Source: Chrysopilus asiliformis
Taxonomy: Eukaryota; Arthropoda; Insecta; Diptera; Rhagionidae
Reading direction: 5' to 3'
Length of the DNA stretch: 64,000 nt
Assembly: GCA_964034945.1 (NCBI GenBank)
Contig: OZ035960.1
Location: 116,663,824-116,727,823, forward strand
The translations under genes and the position numbers were made by a program. The notes beneath the pieces were generated by a model. That model was given only the letters and a program-made list of their open reading frames with translations. It was not told where the DNA came from and did not search any database. This document shows, one piece after another, positions 1-13,100 of this stretch (position 1 is its first letter; each line of letters begins with the position of its first letter).

Positions 1-3000
1 GATTTTGCATTGGGGAATCGTGACGCTTTTTTCTCTCGCTTTGAACTTTGCATCATCATCGTTGTAGAACATACCCTTGAATCAATGTACAAGGTGATCT
101 AGAAAAACGTCGAGAAAGATTTCAGGAATAAAGGAAAAACACGAGGAAATACAGAAAAACATTATAAAAAAAATTCGCGCTTTATTGTATATAAGAAGAA
201 AGACTACCGGGAGACAACACACCACATTGCGCAATAAAATTCAAAATATATCGAAAAGGACATGAGTGAAACAAAGAAATAGCAGCAAAACAACGGAGCA
301 ATCTTTTTGTCGTTCTTGGTAGCAAAACAAGTCTTGGTAGCAAAACAAGTACAAAAAAGCAAAGAATCACATCAAAAAGAGAAACAGATAAAGGTAAAAG
401 CCATTTTCCGAGTGCGCTAGTATTTTGCAAAAAAAAATATCGAACGCACAATCGACGGATTAAGAACAAACTTGATAGAAAAGTCGAAAAGGGAATAAAG
501 TCTACAACAGAAAAATACAAACCAAAACGAAGACTGAAAAATACACCAAGCCACGTACATAGATATAGATATAAATAATAAATATAACAAAAATAATACA
601 AAAAAGAAAAAAATTGTTCTACTTTGAAGCGAACCCGATTTCAAAAGCGGGAATTGGCTTTGCTGAAGATGTTTTCTTGTTGGCAGATTTAAAACCTACA
701 GAAGAAAACCAATTCTCGTCGGAAAAGAATACATCGCTGCCAGAGAAAACCCCCCAAGGAACTGAAATCGGGAAAAAAGACGAAAAAAATTGGCACACAA
801 TAAATTATTTACATCTTCAACCAAACAACACCTTTTGGATACATTGGGATCGATACGAGGGTATCTATTCCATTGCAAGAATTCGGTGGGTGATCCTTTT
901 TTTTCGGATGACGACAAATAAGAGCCATACTCGGCAGTAGAGATACGGGGTGTTCCTTAATGGAAAGGATTCATTATTATTAGCAACAAAAGGAACAAGA
1001 CCATCAACACCAACATTATCAGGCGAAAAAACCCGAAACCATCCGCCCCAATAACAAAGCTATTGCCATCTTTAGCGGTAAATGTTTACAGGCTTAGAGG
1101 TTTTTGAGGAACTTACACTGATAAAAAAAAATATATGCGTAAGTTGAACGAATGTTACAAGAAATTTGAAATAGTGTTCGTGCAGCTTAAATTTCTCGAC
1201 AACTATTGTACAAACACAGCTGTTTGTAGGGCATACAAAGGCTATTCTACTCGGCGATAAATTTGAGCTGTATGAATCACAGTAGAGTAGCAACTGCTTG
1301 GACAAAAATTTTGATCCCGTGGTAAAAATTTTAAGAACTTTCTTTTAATTTTTCTTTCTTGTAAAGTGTCGCGGCCCGAAATTGGCCGTCCCTAAAAAAT
1401 TTTAAATACATACATGAAATCGATACAGTCCCGGATATCTCAGGTGATAATTCCACCGAGAAGACCATAATCGCAGAAAGCTTTTCTTTATAAAACGTAA
1501 TAAATATGTTTTAAATTTCCTTTCAGTGTAAAATGGCGTAGCGAAACCGAAAAAGAAATAAAAAAGAAATAGAGGAAGGAAAGTCCTCTTTGGTTACGGT
1601 TCCGATTTATAAATCATGGAGTTAATTCTGCGCAAAAATGTATCCATTATCAACAAAATAGAATGGTTTCAACCCGGCTTTAGTGTAATACAACAACAGA
1701 AGCGACTCCCTCAGCAAGAAAACCTCCATCAAATTCACCAACAACATCAAAAGCAGCACGACAAGGACCAGAAAAAGGAGCAACTTCACCGCCAGCAGCA
1801 TCTTCAAAAGTTAAGAAATTCAATCAAACGAAAAGCGGTACATCAAAGTTTCATATATGAAGAGGGACTCTTATCATTCGCATCAGACTTTCTAAACATA
1901 CTTCATTAAAGGAGGACCGGGGCCCAAGGATCCTCTGTCGATTCCTTCGAGATTTACGTTTGGAGCTGTAAAAAAAGATGCAATACCAATACGAAAAATA
2001 CACGGATAATATGATTAAGATAATATATCCTTGAATATAAATCCAGGGTATCAAAAAAAAAGAATTACAAAGAAATTGTACTAATAAAGCAAATATTAGT
2101 GAAGAATATTACGTGGACACAGAGGCAGAAGAAATTTTTGGGCAAGGATAACAATACCTCGAGGACAACAGAGAAAAAAAATGTGCACGATGAATATTTA
2201 AAAAAGTTTGCAACTAAATTTCTGAGACTTTCATTGCCAAAAATTTCATTATCGAAGTGTTGTCTTATTCTCACCCAATAAGAACGAGCGCGAGAAAAAG
2301 GGGAGTAAAAACGAATAAAAAGCAGATATAGAATATCGCAGAAAGTATAAGCAAATATAGGGGTTGTTTTGCGTCTTCTTCAAGGACGAAAAAGACAAAA
2401 CTCAATATTCTAAGGCAACAACAGCCAAGGGCCGCTACTTGTTTATTTTTTATTATATATACTTCTCGTCAGTAGAATAAGTTGCTCTTCTTGTTAGTAT
2501 TTCACTGAGGAAAAGGGCAATAAGTCCTCTACGAACAGAACTCGAACGCAATTTCAACTCTCTTCCGGCGTTTTGAATCGTTGTCGCCACCGTTGCTGAC
2601 GACCTTGTCGTCGTTTCGTCAATTTCCCAATTTCCATCAACTATATATTTATTCCAGTATCTACTGAACACTCACCCTCCCCCCTTATATTAAAAAATTG
2701 GAAGGAATGATTATTCAAATAACGACAACCGTACTATAGAGTGTACCGATAGATAAACATATTGTCGAATAACTAAGCTACATTTCATAAGTGATTCATA
2801 TATGAATTTATAACCGTTGCTTCAGGAAATTTTCCAGTATCGTGCACATAGAAATGGGAGCAATTTGAGAAATTGCTCGAATAAAACCGAGTAAAAATTT
2901 ATATATGAAAATTACATGTAAGAAAACGCAAAGTTAGATATTTATATAACGTTCATATTGTACGTAGTATCGAAAAGTGAATCGAATTTTCCACAAAAGT

Positions 3001-3753
3001 TCTCTCAGCGCAAAGAAACAAAAATTTTACTGGAAATCGTTCGTTCGTCATGCAATAAAATTGAAGAATCCTCGTATATTTGATAAACATTGAATCATAA
3101 CTCCTTTGAAGGTAAACATAGAGATACGAAAAACGACAGTAAATAAAATTAGATTTTACCAGAGGAGCTAAATCAAATTGCACAGACTAGAAAGGCAAGC
3201 AATCTTTTATTTTATGTGAATAATGCTTAAGTACATTTTGATTTAAAATTTAAATACAAAGACAACAATTGCGATCAGAAGGTAAAAAACAAAGAATCAT
3301 AACAACCCTCTTCCCTGAGTATTTATTCAAATAAAAATATATATTGAAGAAAATCAAATTATATAGATTTAAATAATAATTATAATTGTATGGGAACAAA
3401 AATAGTGAACTTAAGCGTAATATTCGACCACCAAAAAAATTAAAATAAGTAAAAAACAATAAAAATCTGATGTAAAATTATAACAGAAAATTTCTACAGG
3501 GAAAAGAAATACTTAAGACAGACAACTTGTGGCAGCAACCATTTTTAAATGCACACCAAAAAGAGACAAAAAAAATTAAGAAATCCTTTGAATATTAAAG
3601 AGAATAACTTAAGGAAAAAACTATTAGAAAACAGAGTAAAGGAATAAGTGAAGTAGAGAGGGAAATTACAAAACAAAAGAGAAAAAAAATAATTAACCAA
3701 TTAAGTATATATTTATATTATGACAAAGTGTTTGTATAAAAAATATACGGGCT
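1..3753 (+). other. A-rich leader region, probable 5' untranslated sequence of the tetraspanin gene
   Basis: No conserved protein was recognised here. The strand is rich in A and in CAA/AAG words, as insect 5' leaders often are, and has several short open frames (for example a Gln-rich one at 1616-1909) that look like upstream ORFs rather than genes. An in-frame stop at 3721 separates this stretch from the tetraspanin start at 3754. The transcription start and any 5' introns cannot be fixed from sequence alone; part may be promoter or intergenic DNA. Confidence 0.35.
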
Positions 3754-4179
3754 ATGTTTGTGATGCTGTCAGTCCGTACCACTTCCGTTCATGAACGGCA
3801 AGCCGAGACGATTAAAGCGAAAAATCGACTAACGGCTAAATTAGGAACTATTCTAGCCAATCGTAAACATAAAACTAAAAATAGTAAAAATCTAATTAGC
3901 CACATAAGTCATAATAATTTAAATTTTAATTTAAATAATAATAATAGTAATATAAATAGTAACACTAATAATAGTAGCTGTAATAACAATAGCAGTAATA
4001 AAAGCAAACACAACAAAATTTCAATTGAACAACTGAAAAATCAAAATCGACAAGATAATAAAATCACAATAGCTGCTACAATCGACGATAACACGGTAAA
4101 TCAACGGAAAATTATTAAAAGTAAACCGAGCTTTATTTTAGCCGAGCTGAATAATTTCCGGAAACCGCCAACTGTACAG
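3754..4179 (+). CDS. First coding exon of the tetraspanin: Asn-rich N-terminal extension
   Basis: An ATG at 3754, with an in-frame stop 33 bases upstream at 3721, opens 142 codons that end at a CAG|GTAAGC donor in phase 0. The next exon (6783-6922) starts in phase 0 after a TTTTTTCGCAG acceptor. The encoded segment begins basic, then runs through an Asn/Ser low-complexity stretch (about residues 50-85), then is Lys-rich. No domain was recognised. It would lie in the cytoplasm, before the first membrane segment. Codons in the Asn tract are almost all AAT/AAC in an AT-rich setting, so part of the tract may be repeat expansion. Confidence 0.6.
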
Positions 4180-7100
4180 GTAAGCCAGTACTTACTTTAT
4201 AATATTTATTAATTAGAGACCTTTCTTTTATACTTTTAGTTTATCTTAGTTAAATTAAATAAAAAAAAGACTGAGATACTGCCGTATTTACGGGAAAATA
4301 TTAAAAGAATCTCTAAACAAATTCAATCATGAAAAGCTACAATTGCCAGGTGCCAATCGTCAAATACTCTATACAAAATGTTTATTTAGAAAAAATCCAT
4401 TTGTATAAAGAGGGGGCAAGGAGTGGATTTTGATGTATGGAATGGTTATGTAAAATCATATTCTAAACACATTTTATCTTAATAAATTTTTCACTACAAT
4501 GCACAGTTTTCGATAAAACCGGTAAAAAGTATTCCATTGGTATGTGAGAGGGGGGACGCAGCGGTCCGATTGGATTTTGATGTATCGATGAGTTGAGTTA
4601 TGTAAAATCCTATTCTAGACACATTTTGCCTTAATGATATATTATACAAAGTATAAATATAAACACGAATTTATATATATATAATCATAAGTATACTTAA
4701 TACAATTTCCACCAGAATTACTATCCACAATATTAGCACAAAAACCTCGTAGCGTAAGAAAGAAATATAATGACCACCAAGAATAAAACCTCAAATAAAC
4801 GAAAAAGAATTTATTTCGTTATGAGCTGACCCTAATCATACAAAAGAAATTTATCTTTGAATTTTTATACGCTATATGATATATCATATCGGAGTATATT
4901 AGATTTAGTATACAGTTTGTAACTCATCGAACTAATCATCGGACACAAAAATGAACTACACCAGGGTGTCAGATATGACAAAAGATTTTGATTCCCGCAT
5001 GTCCGTACGTCTGTCCATCCGTCTGTTTGTCGGTAAACACCATAACTGTGGAAAGGATTGAGCTAGAGACTTAAAATTTTGTATAGTTACGTTTCTCGTG
5101 AATAGGCTAAGTTATTGAACGGGCTAAATACAAACGAGACAGTTTTTTGCAGTTTTCTCGAAAACTTTATATATAGGTAAAGTATGTTTACAATAGGATT
5201 TTACATAACTCATTCGTACATGAATATCCAGTTAGATTATTTTTCCCCCGCTCCCATACAAATAGAATACTTTTTTTCTCATACTTGTTTTCTCGAAAAC
5301 TGTGCATCGTATCGAACATTTTAAAAACATCGAATGTGTTTAGACAGTTTCATACATCAAAATCCAACCGGACCATTCCTGGGGCCTTATCAGGGAATTC
5401 GAATCGAAAATGAAATGCACGGAAATGTTTGAAGCGGTATCAGCTAACTCGAATTTGATAAAATATTTGTCATTCATTTTCGGAAATTTACTCGAACACT
5501 TTTCAGTCGCCGGAAATGAAACTCGAAAGGAAAATTTAAGTCATATGTTTATGTAAGATTTTTTTTTTCTTACAAAACATATTTAAATTGCTTGGAAAAT
5601 CTACTAAAAATAAGGAAAAGTTGCCTCTAACATATAATATTTAGTTATTTACGATTTTAAACGAAATGAATTGAATTTTCTTACTATTCTTGGATAGAAA
5701 ACGCTGTCATCACTTCCGTCACTTTTATCTGGCACTTATTTCACATTCACTTTTATCCGATTTTTATTTCAGTTTTTTTAAACTGCCAGCATTAATTTCA
5801 CAAAAAAGAAAACACAAAAACTAACAGCAAATTATTTACAACTATTCAATAATGACACTAAATATAACCACGAAATTTCCAAGTTACCAGCAAGTTTCTC
5901 GTTTTTGATTAATTTATGGCAGTACATTTTACTCGAAACGAAAGTTTTACATGATACCAATGCAATTCATTTTCGAGTGCGGCGTTCGAGTCGATTTGAT
6001 TTTCGATTCGAGATACATGATAAGGCCTCTGTTCCCCTCTCCTATACAAATGGATTTTTTTAAATAAACATTTTGCCTGTCATCATATAGAGTATTTGAC
6101 GATTGGGCCCTCGCAATTGTAGTTTTTCTTATGTGTTTTCTATTCGTTTTTTTCTTTTGAGGAAAATACCATTGCTCCGAATTCCTTTTACAAAAAATTA
6201 ATCCCTCTAAGAAGGGCATTATATCAAAATCCTTTTCGTTTTATGACATTTCTTAGTTCCTACTTCTAATAGATTTTCCATACCTACGCTCATAAAATCC
6301 TTAATAAAACCATTGAAATAATATTGTGGCTACACCACAAAAAACCAAAGTCGTATTAGTCGGAAACTTGAAATTATACCAAGAAGCAGTTCAGCCGGAA
6401 AACAATGGCTAAATAGGAAACATTTCAAGCATTTTGTATTGATTAATACATTGGTTCTGAATATTTTTTTCTCTCCCGGCCTCTATTTTATTTTTAAAAA
6501 ATCGTAGCTCACCTTGCGGACCCATTTGAACAGTTAGTCCCTTCTGGGGTTCGCAATACAATGGATTATTAACTATTTTAATATGTAAAAAAATTAGATT
6601 AGGTATACGAATTTTGTATCGAATTTGCAAATATAGCTAGTATTTTCGAATTTTTCGAATTTTTCGAATTTTTCAAATTTAAATTTCGATGATAGATTGT
6701 ATTAGGGTCTTAATTCTATATTAAACACCGATCTGAATTCCCCCGACTTGAATTTTATTTTTCCATGTGAATTTTTTCGCAGGTTCCAGTAGCAACTATA
6801 CTCAACGACCTAAGCCCTGTACCGGGTGCGACGAAGGTCAAAAATAAAACAGTCATCACTCCTACGAGCCCTATGACCCCCAAGGGACTGTCAAGTGATA
6901 CGCCGGACGTAAAGGCCATGCGGTAAGTAAACAAAATATCATGTAACGTAATGACTATCTAAAGCCATAGCATTGTGAAGGTTTCACATCCTATTTAGTC
7001 CCTACAAAACTGATCCCGATGTACCAAACGAATGACATATATCATATTATCCCTACTCAAGTACCAACATCGGTCCAACAATCCCGTCTATTGGACCTAG

Positions 7101-10100
7101 TGAGGGATGGATTTGGGATCAGAACGAATTCCCGATGGCGGTTAGACTAATGCCTATAGTCCGACATTGGAATGACCACGTCATCAATGCCTTCCACCCA
7201 CATAAGGGAATATCCTATTCTACCTTAATGAAAACCAGAGGTCGAGGTCGAAGCTGATTCCAGAATTGTGGCTATATATGTGGCTAGATTTGAAGTTTAC
7301 TGACTGCCTGAGCTTAAGGTCATGAGAGGGGAATAACCACCATACTATATACCAACTCTATGCCAACAAACCTATAAACGACTTCGTACATATTATAGAA
7401 GAACATAATTAAGGCGAAACGATAGCCGAGTATACGTCAAATGGCACTGAACTGATATTTCACTCGCTTTTTTTACCTTCAAAGTAACCATCTTTGGTTT
7501 CAGGTCAACTCCTAAAGGAATTCAAGGGATGGACATTTTTTTTCTCCTGTCTATTTGGTTGTAGCAAAGATATACAACAATATCGTATGTGTAGCTAAAC
7601 TATACAAAGTAATTTGACTAACATTTTATTTGGTTTATGAGATACGTTTCTAGATAGCTTAATTAGGAAAGTGTTCATAGAGGTGGAGAATGTATTGATT
7701 TTTCTCGACTTCACTTTGCATGGTAAAGCGATGTTATTCTAAAATTTATAAAAAATCCTTGGTAATTCAGATTTCAAAAAAATGTTAAAGTTCACCAGCA
7801 CTTTTTTCCATATATTTTTTTAACGAACCCGACACATACTAATTAACACTTATGAGTGTTAATAATGAATCCACTGCAGTCAGATGGATACAAATTCCGC
7901 ATCATAAAATCACTAATATTATGGAAATATGCTTTGAACTTTAGCGGACTGCAGTGTTAATAAAAGTTTTTCATTACAAGCAGTTTCTCTGTTTTGAGTG
8001 TCGAAATTTCCATTATTTTAGGGGTATTTATGTAAGTTTACTTGATATAAAACGTTTAAGTTAATTAAAAAAAACAATTTTGTTTTTGAAACTGGAAAGA
8101 TTTTTCGTTTATATGAAACAATCAAAAATGTTGGTTCAAGATTTTATGAGGAACAATTTTCATTTTAACATGCCTTTTACGCGGTTTAGTGATGTAAGGA
8201 AAAAATGATAAAAATATTTCACTCAGTAAGTCTGATTAAAAAAAAGTGGTTCCTCAAAAACCTGATGTAGCGCTACCGTGCTATGGTAAACAACTTTTAA
8301 TGGCTTGAATTTGATACTATGGATGTCGAAGGTTAGTGGTTTCAACAGGATTGCGCCACATGCCACACAGCCAATGAAACAAAGATTTGATTGAATGATA
8401 AGTTGTCAGGTGGCATCATCTCTCGAAGAAGCGAAGTCAATTGGCCGCCATATTTGTGTGATCTCTGATGACATAAGATATATCATTAAAAATTTTGATC
8501 ATCGAGTGGAAGTGTGCCGCCGAATCCTTGGCGAAAATTTGAGCGATATGATTTTTCACACATAATTGCCATGTGCCAAAAAACATGATTCAATAAAGAA
8601 ATCAAAAAATTTTAACAAATAACATTGTCTTATTTTCTGTTAACATCGGTCGAAGCCATTGAAACACCATGTATTTATGTTTTTTAGAACCGACACATGC
8701 TTTTAATGGCTAGTTGCTGCTACGTAGTCCATTTATTTTGCTATTACTGTATATCAAATTTATATATACTGAATTGTATTTTTGGTGTTTTACTTATGTC
8801 ATTTCGCTCCACACAACATTTAAAAACAGCACAGACATAAAACATACAGTCTAACAGATATTTCTGGGATATTATAAATCAAAGTTAAATCGAACCACAT
8901 TGATTGTGAATAAATCATATTGCTCCCTCTCCAAATAACGTCTCCACAATATTGATTGCGTATGATGACATGTTTAGTGTATATGACAATTATAGGTTTG
9001 AAGGTCTTCGCTAATCGCCACCCACTTTTATTGCCCTACACACCAAATCCCAAGCATGGCAGAGATATAAACAAATTCGTCCTTCTAAGTTGACAAAACA
9101 ATAAGCAAACAAAATCATACACGACAACCAAAAATAAAAATACAATAATCACTAAAAGAAATAAAATAAAAAAAGGTGGTTAGAAAACTTTTTTTCTCAT
9201 CACAGTATATGGATATAATTGTGTGACTAATATTGTGTTATAAGAATTAAACCTCTAAAGGATAAAACTAAAACAACAAAAACGGATTTTCCACATTAAT
9301 TTAGCTTATTTCACAATGTTTTTTAAATTTTTCTGGTAATTTTTTTGTTTCAATTAAAACAATCGTTAATTTTATTGACATTTATTGTGCCATTTTCGAA
9401 TTTTTGGCGGCCTCTAACAAAAGCTCTCATATTTGTCCAGGTATATCATTCACATTTTTGTATTCCTAGCACGTTCCATTAAATGAGATGGAGGTAGCCT
9501 TATAACGAGATTAAATTTAGGATCTATTGACTGGAATACAAAATTGAAATTGTCTCTGATCTAACAATTGCCCTATACCACAATTCTCACCATTTCCTGA
9601 ACTAATCGACCATATCGAAGAAAATCACTTTGGAACGCAGCATTTTGTTAATGATAAACATAATCTTTATAAAATAGCTTTTATATACCTAATATAACAT
9701 TTTAAAAAGCAATTGATGCATAAATTATGAGCACACCAAAGACTAGAAGAATAACCAAGGCTAACGCTTTTTTGTACCAAGGAAAACTTTTCTCCTATTC
9801 TACATGAATACGAACGAACGTTGAATAATAAAAAACTGAATTCAATTATAAGAAATACTTGATTTTCAGTTCAGACTCCTTTAAGCGACTCAGAATTTAA
9901 AAAGACATTAAAATTCTATAAGAACTGCTCAGTTTTTAAGAAACATTCAATTTGGTGTGACTCTGAAAATTTCATAAATATGTGGTTAAGGTGGTGAGTT
10001 GCAGGTCTGACAAGGAAAACACATGATTTATGATTAATTGTCATTTTTGTTCCAATTTTTGTAAAATTGAGACTTTTTTTTTGCTATGATGTCTGGGTTT

Positions 10101-13100
10101 CGGAACTTATTCTGCATTTCTTAAAAAAAACATAGATAAAAGGAGTTATTACCCCTTCTTGAATTTACATACTATGCCGAAGTTCCCATATTACAAAACG
10201 TTTTCTTCAATTGTTCCATTCGTTACTTCCGACATTCATATACATATGCACAAACATCAGTAAAGTTTCCCCGCCTCCAGAAATTTCAGAATTTCCATTA
10301 ATTTTGAAAGTTACCCTTCTGTTATCCAAAATGACACTAAAGAATTCACATTCTGCTAAGGTTAAATCATTTTGCCTGTTCCCTTTTGCCGTCATTTTTC
10401 TCTCTCCTATAAACGAATCGATGAACACAGGATTGATGCTTTTCCGCTTCTCCTTGTGTCACCATGTGAAAATCTCTGCTCTGAGAAAATTTAAAACTCC
10501 TTTAAAACTATTAATATTAAAGGGAACGTAAATGAAGGCTTGCACGGACAAACATGAGGAAATCCTTTTTCAAAACTGTGTCTTGAAGTTTCCGATTAGC
10601 CCCCATTTTAGTCAACCATGAGGATTTCAAGTCAAAAGATTTTCAAGGTCACTTTTGATGTTGAATTTAATACGATTTATAACGAGAACTTCAATCAACC
10701 GAAAAAAAATTAAATGAAAATTGAAAATATGTTTTCAAATTCATTGAAATCAACATGATACTTGATTGACATTCACATCCGACCTATTTCAAGAAAATCG
10801 AATTTACGTCCATTTTTCGCTATTCTCTTTTATAAATCGAAAAAAGTAAAGGCATTTGTAACTCCGATGCCCGTTTCTCCATCTCTCCCGTCAGTCACAC
10901 GCCTGTAACTTTGAATCTGTTAACCACACGTTTCAGAGATTTATTTTTTACCCAAGATTTCAGCTTTTTTCAATTTTTTATATAAATCTATAAGAAACTC
11001 AATAATTTGAAAAATGCGCTATTAATTTTTTAACGACATGGTAAATATATACTATTTATCGTTTAAAATATCCTATAGATTATGGAATCCTGGCACACTG
11101 ACGAATGTTTCAATTATATAGAAATATCACAGTGGCTTCTAGTTACCAGTTAGTCATCAAAATGTTATACTTCCAGTGTTCATATTTATTGACAATAACT
11201 TATGGAATTAATAACAACAAAATAGTTTCGGTTCCTTCCAATCTGGAAAGGAATTTTTCTCCCCAGCCCAGAGCAATGATTATCAATTTGTGCCTGCCGT
11301 AAATTTGAATATTTTGTATGTGTTTAGGAAAATCTTTGTTATATATAGCATTGGATACTAAATTAAATTTATATTAATCTGCATTGAAATGAAATTTATT
11401 GCTCATAATCCCTCTGCATAGATTAATAATTTCTTAAAATGAACACACGGCTCATGTTGTGAAATAATTCATCTGTGCTGGAATCATGTAAATATTCAAA
11501 AATTTATTAAATTCTTTATAAAATCACAAATCTAAATTATACAGTGGAACGCCGTTTTTTGAACTTAAAAGTAGGGCACGAACGTGAGTTTGTGGACAGA
11601 AACGTTCAGAAACTGAGGTTCCACTGTATGTTGAATTTGGGAGACAGCCACGTTTTTTGAGATTTTCTGCTTCCATATTCAAAAATAAATATTAATGCGT
11701 AAAAATACAGAAGTCTCCAGTTTTTTTTAAATCGTACATATTTTAAACAACCTTTTTTGCTCCCCTGAAAATAAAAAAAAAATATTCTCGTTAAAAAACA
11801 TTTAACTCGTGAAAAATGCTATTGAAAACAATCTCTTCTCCATCCATATTTTAAATCACAAATCGAAAATCAATTAAGTGTAATTTCATGCAAGAAATTA
11901 GTACTTTTCATAAGACCTTGTGTACCTACTATAAGAATTCCTCAATTAAGATTCTATCAGTATCGAATCGATTGATTCAATTACCTGTGACTAATAAATT
12001 TCAACTGCGATTCAATTGTGGTCGGCCACGACGAGACTTAGCAACCCTTCAAGATCTTTTCCTTTGGCTCCTTCTTTGTTGCCCAACTTTCAAAATTTCA
12101 GCCCCAATTGAATAACAAAACAGGGGCACCTGTTTACTTTCTTGTTTGGGATGGGAATATAGGAGGAGGGGGATTGACTGTTTAGACGGACTTACTTACA
12201 ATCGATATAATGAAATTTACATTTTGTACTTGAGCATCTGCGTTCCCAAAAAAAATGTAAATACCAACCAACGTCGATCAAAAAACAGCCCTCTCAATTT
12301 CCTTTTGAATAAATTTTAATTATCAGTTTTAAAACTTAAAAATATTTTCGACGAGAGAATGCTTTCCTTTGTTTGAAATTTCCGCTTTATTTGACACAAA
12401 TATTATTTTTATTGAAATTCTATTGTTTCGTTAATATAGGTACTACAGGTTGTGGATATACACATGCAACGCAGTGCTCTTGATGGCCGTCATTGTATTT
12501 TGTGGCGTTGCTGGTAAAGTTTTAGTCGCCGATTACAAACGACTTCTAGTTACTGGTCTAAATTTGGGTCAACCGAATTTCATTTATGCCTATTTAGCAC
12601 TATTAGTGCAATCAGGTAAAAAATTGAATTTTTCTCATTATTATAGTATTTTATTTTTTATATGCCATAGGTTTCCTTCAACTAATAGGGTGTCTTGGTG
12701 CCTTAAGACTATCAGAAAAACTACTAAACGCTTATTGGTTGCTTTTACTAGTATTATTAATAGGTGATGTATTCTTAGGAATATTCTGGATGTTCAAATT
12801 TGATAAAATCATGCATGAGCTACAGCCAATTTTAAGGTAATCGCATAATTTTAAACAATGAAAAATTAATTTTGTAAGCATTGTAAGCCTAAATGAAAAT
12901 GAACAAAATTATTAATTTATTGAGATATCATCACTTGTATATTATGTAAATATCACTGTTCGCCCAGACAAATGATTAAACTGTAAGATCAGCTTTTCTT
13001 ATTCAAACTATCATTCACAATATTACATCGAAGGATCTAATTTTAATCCAGCAATGAATGTATCTTTGCAATATTATTGATCGCCCTTGAAACAAAACAA

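Larger units (their letters stand above)
4180..6782 (+). other. Tetraspanin intron 1
   Basis: A 2.6-kb intron with a GTAAGC donor and a CAG acceptor. It is dominated by rearranged copies of the dispersed repeat annotated separately. A short tandem array of a TTTTTCGAA-like unit lies at about 6645-6678. No coding exon was recognised inside. Confidence 0.75.
6923..12439 (+). other. Tetraspanin intron 2
   Basis: A 5.5-kb intron (donor CG|GTAAGT, acceptor ATAG|GTAC). It contains a decayed mariner-type fragment at about 8260-8668 and a small pogo-like inverted-repeat element near 11540. A less AT-rich stretch at 7050-7260 has an open frame of about 70 codons of unknown origin. Nothing else coding was recognised. 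Confidence 0.75.

Noticed and set aside
614..940. 108-codon plus frame near the left edge
   Set aside because: It has no ATG at its upstream end, no recognisable motif, and overlaps an open minus frame.
1616..1909. Gln-rich 97-codon frame in the leader region
   Set aside because: It is low-complexity (CAA/CAG repeats) with no conserved feature; more likely an upstream ORF or chance.
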